Positions 14,326 through 27,972 are shown, counted from the first letter of the stretch. The stretch: DNA of 64,000 nucleotides from Stictocephala bisonia (GCA_035578905.1 JAQJVL010000571.1:62001-126000); one strand, 5' to 3'. Numbers and translations: made by a program. Notes: generated by a model from the sequence alone, not told the origin.

Positions 14326-15540
14326 GATCGAATAATTCAGAATCCTTCAGGTGCTTATTATAACGGTATTTCTTAGTATTATAACAACATATTGTTGTGT
14401 TTGTACAAAACATATATATGATATGAATCATCGTTATAGAATCATTCCACGAGGTGGTGGGTGTCAGAGTTACCTATAGTTTTTCCAACTTCAGATGGCT
14501 GCTGAGATACTCTCACACGCACGCTGGCAGGCCTGCCGTAATATGCAATAGTTAACTTAAATTAATTAATAACATTTGCAAATAGTATCTTTCCTTAGAG
14601 AAGGATAACCAACTTTTAGATAATGGTTATATAAACTCATCGGATATTACGATAACAGAGAGGAAGGCCTTGTTAGAGGGATTAATTTAATCCTCTTAAC
14701 ATTATTTTTCTGTGGCAAGGTAAGAAGTGAACATTTACAATTATTTAATCTATTATAATATACGATGACTAAGCTAAACAGTCTTCAAAATTAGGATTTA
14801 TACTGGGAAATTTGACTTTTTTTAATGTTAGGAAATGACTTTTAGTTGGGTAGACACTTGAACAAATATAGCAGTCATAAATATTATATTTTATAAAGTG
14901 TTCAATGGCAATGTAATCTATTGAATAGATAACAGCCACTACATAAATTTTACTGAGTGTAGATTGGCACAATAACTAGTCAATTGAAATATGCTATTAC
15001 TGTGGATTCATTACATTTTAACATATAAGTTTTCATAATATTAATTTTTTTTCTAGTATGGAATGACTAGCTTATAACACCATACTCCGATGTATCATTT
15101 AGTTTGACATAAGTTAAACTAAGATTAAACAAAATTTTCTATAAAAGTTCCATAAATATATAATAAATACAATGATTATATATTACATTTACTTCATTCC
15201 ATAAATAAAAAATAATACAAGTAAACCAATATTCCTACATAGAAACAAATACCAATTATAATGTTTGATTGAGAAAAGTAAAGTATAAAGATTTATGATT
15301 TGTTTTACGATACTTGTAAGTAGTTACATTAATTAGTTTCCCTTTATAAGGCTGTTCTTGTGTAGTATACGTGAAGTGTATAGTGAGGTATAAATGTAAC
15401 TGAAAAACACGTTTTATTATACATTATGTATTTATATGAATGAATGTACTACTCACTATCACTGAATATTTGTCACAAGTAATATTAGTTGACAGGAAAC
15501 AATGCAATGAAATAGGGAATGATGTTTATCGAATACAACA
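14326..15540. other. AT-rich spacer, no gene seen
   Basis: No convincing frame or RNA. A slightly GC-richer patch at about 14,450-14,540 (gaggtggtgggtgtcagag, cacgcacgctggcaggcctg) is unexplained. Confidence 0.5.
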
Positions 15541-15850
15541 TGGACACTACTAGAGAAGTCTGGAGTGTCCATGTTCAATGGTATTTTTTATTTTATTTTT
15601 TTTTTTAACTTCAATCCCCAGTTCATATGGGGCTGCACACTTGTGCATCAACTGTATTCAACGAGTGCAGTACCGTCTGTTGGCTCAGTGAGGATTCGAA
15701 ACTTGGACAATGCCCTCCGCAGTCCGAAACCTGAGCCACTACGCCGGCATGGTTCAGATATTGTGTAAGGATGAGAACTGAGTGTCAGGCTTGTCATCTG
15801 AAAATTAGACCAACACTACGTGGTTCGGATTACACATAAAGCGGTAGGTC
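15541..15850 (+). repeat. Old dispersed repeat (family B), copy 1, split by a SINE
   Basis: Left part: actactagagaagtc...gtgtccatgttcaatgg at about 15,546-15,580. Right part: catctgaaaattagaccaac...actacgtggttcgg at about 15,795-15,828. Both resemble 21,645-21,755 in the same order (tactattagagaggtccatg; gctgaaaatcagaccaaaac). In copy 2 they are not separated by a tRNA-like insertion, so copy 2 acts as an empty site for the SINE at 15,596-15,752. Confidence 0.6.
15596..15752 (-). mobile_element. tRNA-derived SINE with poly-A tail
   Basis: On the minus strand the element begins with a tRNA-like head. The A-box-like block ggcgtagtggctcagg lies at about 15,733-15,748. The B-box-like block gtttcgaatcc lies at 15,692-15,702 and is close to the GGTTCGANTCC consensus. 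Their spacing suits an RNA polymerase III promoter. About 85 bp of non-tRNA body follows, then a poly-A tail seen as the T run at 15,596-15,606, with further T-rich sequence to 15,585. Short similar flanks (catgttca near 15,570 and catggttca near 15,749) may be a target-site duplication. The T-arm pairing is poor, so a functional tRNA is unlikely. Confidence 0.75.
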
Positions 15851-15854
15851 CCTT

Positions 15855-15935
15855 AATGACTACAATCGTTAATCTACACTCATCTTGCTCATTCGCTCAA
15901 CATATTCGCCCATATCATGACGATCGGCGTCTTAC
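15855..15935 (+). mobile_element. SINE-2 fragment (3' part)
   Basis: The sequence gactacaatcg...tctacactcatc...attcgcccatatc...gacgatcggcgtcttac matches the 3' half of the SINE-2 family, seen in full at 18,870-19,146 on the other strand. The tRNA-like head is missing. Confidence 0.75.
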
Positions 15936-18869
15936 TAATTAATAAAAGTAAGTGAATAAAGAATCAATTAATTTATAATTGCATTAATAATAATATGAAG
16001 ACTATACTAAATGCCATGTCAATATTTTATATTTGATTGAATCACTAAATCAATAAATGGGACAATATTTAAAGGTTTTAATCCTGGCAACGTGACAATC
16101 TCCAATGTAATGTAGATTGACTAGATTCAATGGGAACGTTCTAACGTTTTATACAACAATGAATCAGAAACACAATGGTTTTATAGAGTTACGATTTAAT
16201 GATAAAATATTACTTAAATACTACGTAAGCAATTATTTTATAAATGTGAATATGTTCAATATAATTGTTTTATATTTTCTTTTATTGTTGACATATTTCT
16301 TGAGGTTTTTAATTGTGAACAAACAACATTACTATTTAATGGTTAAATATTTGTAAGAAAAAATCAAGTATTATAAACTATCTCCAATTAATTATTCTAT
16401 GGAATCTTTTATTCCCATGTTGTAGATATTATCTTTCTTAAGTATGGGTATTGTAAATTGAGAAAGCTAAAAATTAATAAGATTTAGCTAAGGAATTTAT
16501 TTTATCCCACTATTGCATCGTAAAACAAATAAAATATTAAGACTATTGTTTTTTTGTATATTTGGTACCGTGTTATGTACTGTATAGATAGAAGTTGTAA
16601 AACAAAGCGACAATTTTAGTTATGATAGTAATCTTGATTTACTAACTAAATATGTTATAGATTATTAAAGCTAAAATAAAAACTAAATATTTTTCGTTAG
16701 TTTTTAATGGTTAAGTATTATTTCATAGTGATGATACCAATTATTTCTCCAGTCGGTCTAAGACATTCCACACACATGTTGGTGTTGTATCCAGTCAGTT
16801 CATTTAACACTCTCTTCTGATAAGTGTACCCTACGGGACTATCTACACAACATGTTTGAAGGAAGTTTTTTGAACAGAATTATTACATGTGCATTAGCTA
16901 CTTACACATAAAAAACAAAATAATAATTTTAATATTTAGTTGTTTTACAAAATCACTCAACCTTCATGTTTCACTTTCAGTTGAAGATTTCTCTTGAACA
17001 TTTCTCGTACGCATGTGAAAACCGATGTATACGTTTTCAAAAATAACAAATAATGAATTCATATTTCAAGTTTATAATACAAACAACTTGTTATCTATCA
17101 AATAACAGTATTTATCTGTTATTTTCATAATAAAATACTAGTAGCTTTTAATAATAGTTAGAAAAAACATTAATCTAAATAACTTGTCTAGCAAATCTGA
17201 AATAATATTGAATTACCACCGTTCTGAATTTGGTATTGAGAAAATTGTTTCATTTCATCTTAAGTACAATTTTACATTGAATTATAGGGAGTAAATCAAT
17301 ATTGAGTAATTGGAAATACTTGTTACGTGGAAGAAGATTATAGGAACTTTACCTTGCACTATTATTTAACCAAACAGTAAAATAGTAGTAACGAAGAATA
17401 CAAATATAAAACTAATTTTATAGAACATAAGTCTTTGAAAAATAATATGTCTCATTGATAATGAGGAAAAGCTGAATGTACTGTAAATAAACAGTTATAC
17501 AAATATAAGTACTTATTATATAAATAATGTTCTAAAGGAACTGTTTTTAGGGAACATATTAATAATATACTCAAGCTTTGAAATGCAATTGCTTACTGTT
17601 ATAGTTAAATGTTTTCAAATACGAAATTCTCATATAGCAAATACGTAGAAACTAGTGTTTCATTATATATAAACACTTCATTATTCAATATAAACCATTG
17701 CAAGTTTATATTGAAATTTATTCTAGTTTAAACAACGACAACTCAAGCGTTTAACAATGATAATGATATACCTCTTCTTCGCAGAGTCCCAAGCACGTGT
17801 TCATACTGTTTCTCTCTGGCTTACTACAATATTGAGTTTAAAAGTGTTTCCGATACAACAGCTGTGGTTTTGATATAAGATGTTTCCAGTTTTCCTTTCC
17901 GTAGTTTTTCTTAGTTGACCATATGACTTCTAATTACATTTTAAATTGAAAATAAATTTAAAAGTCAATCCCCATAGGTATATAATTATTTTTATTTATT
18001 TTTTCCATTCCTAATATTTGTCAGGTAGTCTTCCATTAATCCTAAATAAATTAATGTCAATCAGTTAAAACTTAAAATTCATGTTTTATGTTATACTAAA
18101 CGAGTATTTGCTATAAAATAGTGACGTTTAGATATTTTACGTTTCCAATTATGAGTTTTTAAATATTAAGTAATAAAATTACGATTTGGTTGTAATTATG
18201 TATAAAAAGTAATGTTTTATAAAAATATACGTTAATTTTTGTCATACATCTCAAAATCATTGTTCATAATAATTTAAAGACTAACATAAAATACTCACTT
18301 ATCATTTATGTGTAGATTGATGCGTTTCATAGAAACTGGAACGTTAGCATTCATGCAGGAAATTGTGTTGCTATTTTACATCAAAAAATATTATGAAAAA
18401 AAACTTCATATATTATAGCTGTTTGCATACTTAAACATTTTATTTCAACTCAATAATAAAATAGTTTCAAATATACAAAATGTAATAAATACTCAAATGG
18501 TTCTATAAAATTAATGATATTACTAAATTAAACATGGATTACAAAATATATGCAGCAAACCTACGAGTTTCAAGTACTAATATGTCTATCTAACTTTTAT
18601 CGTTCCTAACCTAGCTACGAATTGTTTATCCTTGTGATATATTGTTTAAGTAAAAATATTACAAACTACTCCTGCTAAATATGGTAACTTAGCTATTTTA
18701 TTTGTGCTATATTAATTGTAAATTTGTAGAACTGGTTATACTTAGAGATACAGCTGTTTATCAAACCAAATCAACGATAGTTTGATAAATTTATCTGAAA
18801 GACTTGTCATTGTTAGACTCATCATTTATATAAATAGTTGCATATGCTGCCAACTTTGAGTTGTATTTA
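15936..18869. other. 2.9-kb AT-rich stretch, no gene seen
   Basis: Dense stops on both strands. The 79-codon frame at 16,117-16,356 is hydrophobic and AT-driven, with no recognisable motif. No tandem array or inverted element is evident. Confidence 0.55.
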
Positions 18870-19146
18870 TGATTTATTTATTTATTCATAAGACGCCGAT
18901 CGTCAAGATATGGGCGAATATGGATTTCGAATAAGTGTGATGAGTGTAGATGAGCGAATGTAGTCATTGTTACAAACTAAGGCCGACTATTCCTTAGAAA
19001 GTGTCATTAATTAATATCCAAATGACAAATGAACAGCCAATGGTTATCAGCTGATCCTTCTCAAAATGTATGACTCTGATTGGGATTGAACTGAGAACCT
19101 TTAGCACATGAAGCTGGGATTGAACCAACTACGCTACCGACCAATT
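18870..19146 (-). mobile_element. SINE-2, tRNA-derived SINE, best copy
   Basis: On the minus strand it starts aattggtcggtagcgtag. The A box tagcgtagttgg (19,125-19,136) matches TRGCNNAGYNGG exactly, and the B-box-like agttcaatccc (19,082-19,092) follows at normal spacing. A body of about 190 bp ends ttgacgatcggcgtcttatg and is followed by an AATAAATAAAT-type tail (18,866-18,888). Further copies lie at 20,890-21,141 and 27,973-28,225, with fragments at 15,855 and 26,808. The family is transcribed by RNA polymerase III by analogy with known SINEs. The LINE that mobilises it is not known. Confidence 0.85.
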
Positions 19147-20889
19147 CATATGTGATTATACCAATGATATATATTTATATATCACCAAATGATATCTCAG
19201 TGATCGTTTAAAGTATAAATAAACCAACTTATATATTCACCACGTGCTTATAGCACCTTCCCGTGAATATAAATAACACATTGTTTAAATTTGGTCATAA
19301 TAAAATTATGATCAGAATAATGCAAAACATGGGAGTTTACTTATAAATCACCATCTCACCGTAAACCAACTGGGCAAAGAGTGTTAAGATAAGTTACAGT
19401 TTTAGATTACTAGTAAATTGACATAAAAGTTACTAATAAGTCAATTAAATTGGCCCAACCAGTTTAAACCAGTTATAAATGGTTTGAAATTGGTTATTTG
19501 ACGATTAAATGAGTATTTGCCTCATCGTCATGTTATTGAGACAAAGTTCAGACGTTACCACCAGCTGTGTCTGAGCTGAAGAAGCTGAATCCTTGCTAAG
19601 TACTTTGAACCTCTTCATTTGTTTGTGATTATTAAGAAATCATCTGAACTTATATCATATGTAATTACTACCACTTACCTTCATAGTATAATAAATAAGA
19701 AATAATCTTATACTTTTAAATTAAAATATGAATGGTTATGCATTTAATACACGTTAAATATATGAGTGTCTGTTCTATATTTTAGTTATATAGTTCATTA
19801 TTAAGTATAAATAATTATATGTTTTTATAATGTATGAAAGAGACCTAATAGTTATGCTAATATTTTAGTTTGGCAGCAAACTTCATTAGTAAACTAGTTG
19901 TTACATCATTGCTAGTAACTACAAATTGTATTTAAATTCAACTAACTTTAAATAGTTGAATTAAAATACTAAATTTGATTAATAGATAAACCTAATAAAT
20001 AAAATTTTGACAAAATATTTTAACGGATTGTCATAAAAAAGAATCATATAGTATTGTAAATTGAACATACTTGCCTTTTTGGTTTAATGTACTTAGTACT
20101 TAGTATCGGTTTTCAGTTAGTTTGTAAGCCAATAACAACATCTGATATCCTGTCAAAGTGGTCCGAAACAAATATTTCTAACTTAATCAAGCTTCTTTCA
20201 GAACTTCCTTCAGTTCCAAACTTCTTAAAGAAAAGTATTTCTTTTAACTATTGGTTAAGCCACATGTGTAACTGACAACCTCATTTGTAAAAACTGTACC
20301 CTCCATCCAGGTATTCTGGCACGTTTCTAACTTATTCTGATTGACCTATGGTAATAATTTGATTATTGGTTATTTTTAAACATCGCTTTAAAGAAAAAAG
20401 GAATCGACATGGTATTTGTAATTTTACCTAAGGGCTGATTGTAAAAACAGTATTGTTGAGAAACATCGACAAAACAGTATAGTATTGTATCGATAATAGT
20501 ATAGTTACAATTATTCTTTATATGAATAGTCCAAATGATGTTTTCCTTCACAAATGCTACCAACCGGAATGGCTATAAGTTAAAAGTATTTTTGTAATAC
20601 ATTTACGATATATAATATGCTGTACTTCTTCATCAAATATTATACTATTTGTACGAATTTATAAAAATACAAATCATAGGAATTAAAAAATATACCATAT
20701 AATACTCCATAACAGGATGTCAAAGGCCACGTATTGCGTTAGCTTCAAAAATGAGACATTTTGATATTTTCGTTGAAATATTTACAGCTTTAACATTACA
20801 TATTACAGAATTGGAACAAGAGAACAACCGTTTAATGATTTTTGTTGAAGACACAATAATAAAATATATTATTTATGTTGTTGTCTATT
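19147..20889. other. AT-rich spacer, no gene seen
   Basis: No array, inverted element or credible frame. The 62-66 codon frames at 20,087 (plus) and 20,363 (minus) have no motif I recognise. Confidence 0.5.
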
Positions 20890-21141
20890 CATTCTTAAGA
20901 CGCCGATCGTCAAGATATGGGCAAATATGATATTTCGGATGAGTGTGATGAGTGTAGATGAGAGAATGTAGTCATAGTTACAAACTAAGGTCGACTATTC
21001 CTTAGAAAGTGTCAGTAATTAGTAGCCAAATAAATGAACAACCGGTGGTTATCAGCTGATCCCTTTGACTCTGATTGGAATTGAACTGAGAAACTTTAGC
21101 TTATGAAGCTGGGATTTAACCAACTAAGCTACCGACCAATT
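20890..21141 (-). mobile_element. SINE-2 copy
   Basis: Same order of blocks as the 18,870-19,146 copy: the minus-strand head aattggtcggtagcttagtt, the B-box-like cagttcaattcc, gatcagctgataaccaccgg, and the 3' end gacgatcggcgtcttaag. It has small deletions (about 15 bp shorter around 21,059) and an altered A box (tagcttagttgg). Confidence 0.85.
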
Positions 21142-21539
21142 ATTATTTTGTATTAATAATGAAAATATTTTCGTATTAAAGATTTAATTATTTGACTACG
21201 ATTTATGGTTATACTTAACAATATTATAGTATATTGTGATGATATCATGCTTTCAGAAGCTTATGTCATGTGTATAATTGTGATACAAAGTTCATGATTA
21301 TATCGGCAGTAATATTAAAAGATGAGGTGTATAAAAAAGGATTTTTGTTTTACGAGAAATGCTTTTCCTCAGAAGTTTAAATGTATTATAACTTTTGCTG
21401 ACAAACGTCAGTAAGCTAAAGATATATTTGGTTTACTGTGGATTAGAAAAGAATAATAATAAAAAAAAAATATATAGAATATTGCTGCTTTACACCAATT
21501 CATTAAAAGGAGTATATTAATAACTTTCTGACAGTATAT

Positions 21540-21780
21540 ATGTGGTGCTAAGCTGTAGTCTTGCCATTTGGTGGAAAAGTATGAGGATTGTAAGTGGTAG
21601 TGTCACTCATCAGACTTCAATACCTCCCACTCAATGTCATCAATGTGGATACTATTAGAGAGGTCCATGTTGGGTTTGGATCTGTCATGAAGAGAGATTA
21701 TCATACCTCTGATCTTGCTGAAAATCAGACCAAAACTACATGGTTTGAACTCAATTGTAACTGTAGGTCTATTATTTTTA
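21540..21780 (+). repeat. Old dispersed repeat (family B), copy 2
   Basis: Shares tactattagagaggtccatg, gctgaaaatcagaccaaaac and actacatggttt with 15,546-15,828, in the same order and strand but without the SINE insertion. A 73-codon frame at 21,594-21,815 crosses it; the frame is not kept in copy 1. Nature of the family unknown. Confidence 0.55.
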
Positions 21781-23149
21781 TATTTATGGGAATATTAATA
21801 ATGGGCCCTTGCTAAGCACAAGTAATCCTTAACTAAGAGTCAGCAGAGGCTGTAAGCCATAATGGTCTTAGTTCCATAAAAACAACGTTATTTTTGAACC
21901 GGACATACGATCATGCGTATCCAAATTAGACAATTATTTTTAAACGGATTTTTCCAAACAAATAACATTTGATCAAGAATAGTACGTTGAAATTGCTTTG
22001 AAAATACATAATTAGTTTATAGAAAAAATTTGAAAAATTGTTACTTTGAGGTTTTTGTTTTATCATATTTTTCAACACTAGGCATTAAAAATATCAAAAT
22101 CAAACCCAAGGTGCTATAAGATAAAGTTTAACATGACACCTCTTGCACAACTTTTGGTCAATAAATAATGAGAAAATATGGATTAGCAAATAACATTGTT
22201 CGAATGTGATTAAAACCAATATGGTCGGCAGATTCTTAATATTAAAGACTACATTCATAATATAATATAATTACACAAAATATTTAAGTGATAAGTGATA
22301 TAGAGATAAGTGCCTTAGTTTAATATTTAATATATGATAAATAAATAAAAACTTGTACGGTGGTTATAAAGTATTTTAATCGTACGTAACTGAAATCGAC
22401 TCGTCAACTCAATCTCAGGTGCTGGGAAGGATTTGACATTTCCCATGACATCAAGTAGATTGATATTTCTTCATTCCAAGTGACCGGAGATGCACATCTG
22501 CTAACCTCTGGTGGATAATTGCCAAATTTTGCCAGCGTGCAGAAATGAAGTGCTCGTAAATGTTTCCAATTATGAAGCTAACAAGAGGTAAATTTTTTTA
22601 GCTAACCAATTGGTTTATTAAATAGACCTTGGTATAGAGTAATACGAATGTAGGAATTAACAGCTTTTTTCCACTAACAAATGTCCAACATATAAAATTA
22701 AATTTCTTTTAAAATATTTATCTTAATATATTTTCATGTCTACCTGTTTTCAAATAACTATAATTTTCGCTCACATTGCGTCATAAACCTAAATTTTGAA
22801 GGTCGTCTATTTTATGGTTCTATCTTCTAGACCAAATAAAGGATAAGATTGATTCCAGACTTTTTTGCAGGATATTAGAATTAATTGCTTCTGCGTGGGA
22901 GTTGGACTTGTAATTTCGGAGAGTTTTTTCGGCAACATTTCAGTATACTATAGTATGTAAAACAACTGGTTTAATATTTCTTGTATTGTTTATTAGTTTC
23001 GTTTGTACACAATTTCTTATAATTTGTTATTAACATATGCACATGTATGAATTCCAAAGTTTTGTAAGTTGCATTCTTAGTTATATACACATACAATATA
23101 CATTCCATCAAATAGGTATATTTGTGTCTGTAATTTTGTTAGTTAGTGA
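21781..23149. other. Spacer, no gene seen
   Basis: AT-rich. A less AT-rich patch at 22,390-22,560 (caggtgctgggaaggatttg, tgaccggagatgcacatctg) has no frame over 60 codons and no match I recognise. Confidence 0.5.
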
Positions 23150-24060
23150 GGCTCGCAACCATAACTAGTGAATTACATTTACATGTGAATACACAGGCTC
23201 TCCGTTATGGACCACTTACGGCCCTTTTATAAGTAGACGTCTTTTGACGCACTATGTAAGTCACGTAACTTGTGGATACAGTGAATCGTGTGGGTGCATT
23301 ACATTTAAATGTGAATACACAAGCTCTCCACAATGGACCACTTACGGCCCTTTTATAAGTAGACGTCTTTTGACGCACTATTTCAGTCACGTAACTTGTA
23401 GGAACAGTGAATTGTGTGGGTGCATTACATTTACATGTGAATACACAAGCTCTCCACAATGGACCACTTACGGCCCTTTTATAAGTAGACGTCTTTTGAA
23501 GCACTATGTAAGTCACGTAACTTGTGGATACAGTAAATCGTGTGGGTGCATTACATTTACATGTGAATACACAAGCTCTCCACAATGGACCACTTACGGC
23601 CCTTTTATAAGTAGACGTCTTTTGACGCACTATGTAAGTCACGTAACCTGTGGATACAGTGACTCGTGTGGATGCATTACAATTACATGTGATTACACAA
23701 GCTCTCCACAATGGACCACTTACGGCCCTTTTATAAGTAGACGTCTTTTGACACACTATGTAAGTCACGTAACTTGTGGATACAGTGACTCATGTGGGTG
23801 CATTACAATTACATGTGATTACACAAGCTCTCCACAATGGACCACTTACGGCCTTTATACAAGTAGACGTCTTTTGACGCACTATTTCAGTTACGTAACT
23901 TGTAGGAACAATGACTCGTGCGGGTACATTACATTTATATGAGAATATACAAGCTCTCCACAATGGACCACTTACGGGCCTTTTATAAGTAGACGTCTTT
24001 TGACGCACTATGTAAGTCACGTAACTAATGGATGCAGAAACTCACGTGGGTGTATTCCAT
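23150..24060. repeat. 126-bp tandem array (about 7 units)
   Basis: The unit includes ccacttacggcccttttata, agtagacgtcttttgac and gtaagtcacgtaacttgtgg. The gcccttttat block recurs at 23,221, 23,347 and 23,473, giving a 126-bp period. Because 126 is divisible by three and the unit lacks stops in some frames, open frames of 187-232 codons appear on both strands (23,205-23,768 minus; 23,244-23,942 plus). Their peptides repeat every 42 residues. I take them as array artefacts: there is no start context, flanking exon or known domain. Outer units are more diverged than inner ones. Confidence 0.95.
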
Positions 24061-24090
24061 TAACAATAAATAAAAAAGTATAACAAATGA

Positions 24091-24178
24091 TTATCCTAAA
24101 TAATTTCTGAGATTTTGGTACCTAAAGGTTAAAATAAAAGAATTTCGGGATTTTCAAGAAAAAAAAGAAAAAAAAACT
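24091..24178 (+). repeat. A-tailed retroposon-like repeat (family D), copy 1
   Basis: Blocks ttatcctaaataatttctga and ggttaaaataaaagaatttc lead into an A-rich tract at about 24,161-24,178. The same blocks precede a pure A run at 25,489-25,573. A shared sequence ending in poly-A suggests the 3' end of a SINE or LINE; no 5' part is recognised. Confidence 0.6.
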
Positions 24179-25488
24179 AATTTCATATAATCCAAAATAA
24201 GTTTGTAATCCCTACTACATCATGTGCTTTCGTGTTTTTATTGATGTAAGAAAATGTTTTAAAAATAATTATAGAATATTTAATTTACTTACAACTTTTT
24301 GTCAAATAAATACATTCTAATGGTTAAGTTATACAGTTTGTTTTAATTAAAAAAGTGAGTTTATAATTATTACTTACTAAGCTCAATGTTTCAGTAGAAT
24401 TAAATTAAATCAGAGGAAATAAATTCACATGTTTGCGTTTTACTAAAATTATTACTTTGAAACTTCTATTACCCAGTTGAACAGTCTTCTATTACTGAAG
24501 AAGAGAATTTAACAAACTATTTCATGGAAAGATACTTGAAAAGTATATTTGTGCTAAAAATAATTGTATATTACTTCTAGAACCTGCGGTTGACTGGGAT
24601 AGATTAATTACGCCAGCTAAATCCTCTCTGAAGACATTTGTGTCTCCGTAGCAGTTTTGTCTCATCCTTTAATTAATATTGTCAAGGTCAGCTTTAGAAC
24701 CAAGCAGTTTCATTAATGGATAACCATTGTTGTTTTACCGTTCATTTGCGATGGTGCAGAATATTTAAGTTAACCAGAAATTGAAGAATAGAAATAATTT
24801 AATATGTTTTGTTTGTTGGTAATAGAAAACTTTTTTAGTTTTTTCCTTTCTCAGCTGACTTCATAACACTTCGTAATTTACAAGGGTATTTGATTGTATG
24901 GGTTATTAGTAATGAAAAATTTACTATAAAACAATATTACAAAATGTATAATAAAATAATTGATTTTAAAATGGGTTTATTTATACCTAGTTTTTTTATG
25001 TAGTTTTGCAATAATGAAACATATACTTTCTTTAAATGCATTACTTAAAATTAATATATTAATATTCAACATACGTATATTAGTACATTATTTATTCATG
25101 TAGTTGCTAAATTAACTTCTGGATATTGTATTATCCCATTGCCATCTATGAAGGGGATTTAATGCTTCAATTTCAATTTTTTTCTTTTTGTGTAAAGACA
25201 ATGAATGTTTATTTTTAGGTACATTTATCTTAGCAATGATTTGTTGTAGAGACTTGAAACTTTCCCACCTTTCATAACTTAAAACATATAGTGAAGCAAT
25301 AGTAAAATACAATTAAGAATCCTTTAAAACGCTGTTTTTTTAATTATATTATATTATATATAAACTATTTTAATTATATTTAAATTATTTTATATGTAAA
25401 TTTAACCATTTTTAAGACCCATAAAGACAATTGGTTATTTGTTGATTAGAGATAACTTGAGAAAGAGAGTTACCTAATTTGAAGTGTT
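24179..25488. other. AT-rich spacer, no gene seen
   Basis: No recognised structure. The 66-codon minus-strand frame at 25,112-25,312 is unconvincing. Confidence 0.5.
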
Positions 25489-25573
25489 TATCCTAAATAG
25501 TTTCTGAGAATTTGGTGGCTAAATGTTAAAATACAAGAATGTCGGGAATTAAAAAAAAAAAAAAAAAAAAAAA
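25489..25573 (+). repeat. A-tailed retroposon-like repeat (family D), copy 2
   Basis: The sequence tatcctaaatagtttctgag and gttaaaatacaagaatgtcg matches copy 1 at 24,091 and ends in 23 consecutive A (25,551-25,573). Same strand, 1.4 kb apart. Confidence 0.65.
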
Positions 25574-26807
25574 CCATCGTCATTGAATCTACTTTTTATT
25601 TATATACATATTTCCTCTAAACTTGCATTTCTTGCACCACTTCCTAATTCTAGGCACGTTTTAGTATTGAAAAATAGTGTTTTACATGAATAATTTAACA
25701 ATACTTGTTTAAAGTATTTTCTAAACAACACGCTTATGTTTTGTTAATGTTTCACTCAGCTTTTATTAGCTGCAGGCTATCTTTATTATAATCTTTATTA
25801 TAGTAGTTATTGAGGTAGGTATCATTATAGCCAACATTCACTCATTTAAAAAACTGAGTGTTTGACGTAACTAATACACTTTTAACATACTACCTGTTAT
25901 ACGCAGTACGAATTTTTGGTGTGAAAATGATGACCGAAAATTAAAAAAATATATAAAAAAACACTTATATGCATAAGATTTTAATTTTGTTTGCTTTTTT
26001 TGTTTGAAATTAAATAAAGTAATGAAAAATATTTTAAAACTTTAAAAAATTCCTTTAACTGCCCTGAAATTAATAAATGCTATATATTGACCCACAGAGG
26101 CTACATGCAAAGGTATAAATCCATATAGTAAATGAATAAAATCTTAATAATACCCGTGTTAGCCATATAATTTATAACACTTGACAGCATAATTCAAATA
26201 TAAAGAGCAAATCCAAGTAGTAGTGTAAGTATAAAGGTGTGTAGGTAACGCTGGATTTCATTACTGCAACAAATAATCATTACTCCAATAACTTTCTATA
26301 CAACCGAGTGGTTTCTCTGCACAAATTACCACACCTATAGCAATCACAAGCTCTCTGTCAGTTTCATCAGTGGATATATGATCGAATCCTTACTACGAAC
26401 ATGTTAAAATATATAAAGCAGTGCTTATTTGATACAATTCCTAGTTTAAACGTGTTAATGAACTAGGAGAAATTAACTTTGGTGGTTGTTTCAAATTTTA
26501 AAATAGTAACTATATTGTTTACTGTTTAAAAATTATACAATAAACTAATACTGTATTGAAATATTTGCAACATTTTAAGTACTTGAAAACGTTTTACTAA
26601 AATATATTTAGGATTGATTCTCTTCTATTTTATTAAGTTTGATAACATAACATATTGCTCGATATGTAATACAAAAATGTGTGTCTTTTATATAGTACAA
26701 ATTGCCAGGCTTGGACAACTAAGTACTGTCTCATGCCTAAATATTATATTTCAATCAAATATGTAGCCGTAAGTATTGCAATATTTAGTATAATATTATT
26801 TATAATT
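25574..26807. other. AT-rich spacer, no gene seen
   Basis: No credible frame, array or inverted element. Confidence 0.5.
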
Positions 26808-26893
26808 TCGAGAAGGATCAGCTGATAACTACCGGCTGTTCGTTTGTCATTTGGCTATTATTAATGACACTTTCTAAGGAATAGTCAGCCTTG
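26808..26893 (+). mobile_element. SINE-2 fragment (middle part)
   Basis: The block cgagaaggatcagctgataa through gacactttctaaggaatagt and cagcctt matches the central body of SINE-2 in plus orientation. Head and 3' end are missing. Confidence 0.8.
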
Positions 26894-27972
26894 CACAGTC
26901 TTAGTAGTACAGTAGCATAGTACAGTCTTACTTGCACTAGTCTCTGCAGGCTGCTGGTTAGTAAAATAGCTGGAGATTAAAATAAAAATGGCTATTTAAT
27001 AAGAGTTTCAAAATAATCATAACGGCTAAATATAGATCGGAAAATATAAAAGCTTTTGGTTTTAAAATGTAACAAACTAAACCGAACTCAGCAATACAAT
27101 ATCAAGCCATGGATAAAAAAAGTGAAAGACTTTTTATTTATTGTAAATTAGTAAATGATTTTAGACGTAGCATAATGGTGATTGATGCAATCAACTATAC
27201 AATATTACAGCTCACCAAATTATGCACGTATTATACCATTGCTTTCTTGTTGGTATGGTTTAACGTTAAAGGGCAGTAAACTATTGTGACACAGATTGTA
27301 CATTCATTAACATTAAAAGAAATACCAAACAATCAACTTAAAGATATACGTCCTTTATTCAACTACAGACATTAATTACCCTAATTTATTTTACAATTAA
27401 CGGATGTGTAATATAGGAAGTTGCCACTATAATACCCTACAATTCAATGTATGTTTGCCAATTTTTACCTTTGCAAACAACTAAACCAATTGCAACATAA
27501 TATGACCTTTTAGTCATTGTTAAAACTGAACAAGGCGTTTACCATTACTTACATAAAATGTATGTTACAATACAAAATACATCAAACCGACTTTATAGTT
27601 AGATTTATTTAAATTTTTTTTACATTGAATAGTGAGCAATGTGTAGCAGATATTTTGTTGTTTATAATAATAATTGTTAGATGAGCTTTTATTTGCTTGG
27701 CATGTTTTAATTGTTTGAAACATTAGTTATAAAACATTATTTCGTTTTTAGCTGCACTAATATTTCTTAATAAGGGCTTGTCAAGATTAAAATGCTTAAA
27801 ACCTAAATAGTAAGAAGTTTATAAATTATGTATACATATAGTTGCATAACATAAATGTAGACGTATTTTATCAATTAGTTTTAGTATTATTATTATTGCA
27901 ATTATCATAATACACAATTAACATATTACACGATATTAGTGTCGTTGAATATCATACCGTTGATTTATTTCA
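26894..27972. other. AT-rich spacer, no gene seen
   Basis: A short duplicated tacagtcttacttgcacta-like patch at about 26,890-26,940 (agtc/agtacagt repeats) is the only local structure. No frames of note. Confidence 0.5.

Noticed and set aside
19060..19146. Functional tRNA gene
   Set aside because: A and B boxes are present, but the acceptor and T stems do not pair well and the sequence continues into a body shared by several copies, so it is a SINE head.
23205..23942. 187- and 232-codon frames on opposite strands as genes
   Set aside because: Both are by-products of the 126-bp array; overlapping long frames on both strands with 42-residue repeats are expected from it.
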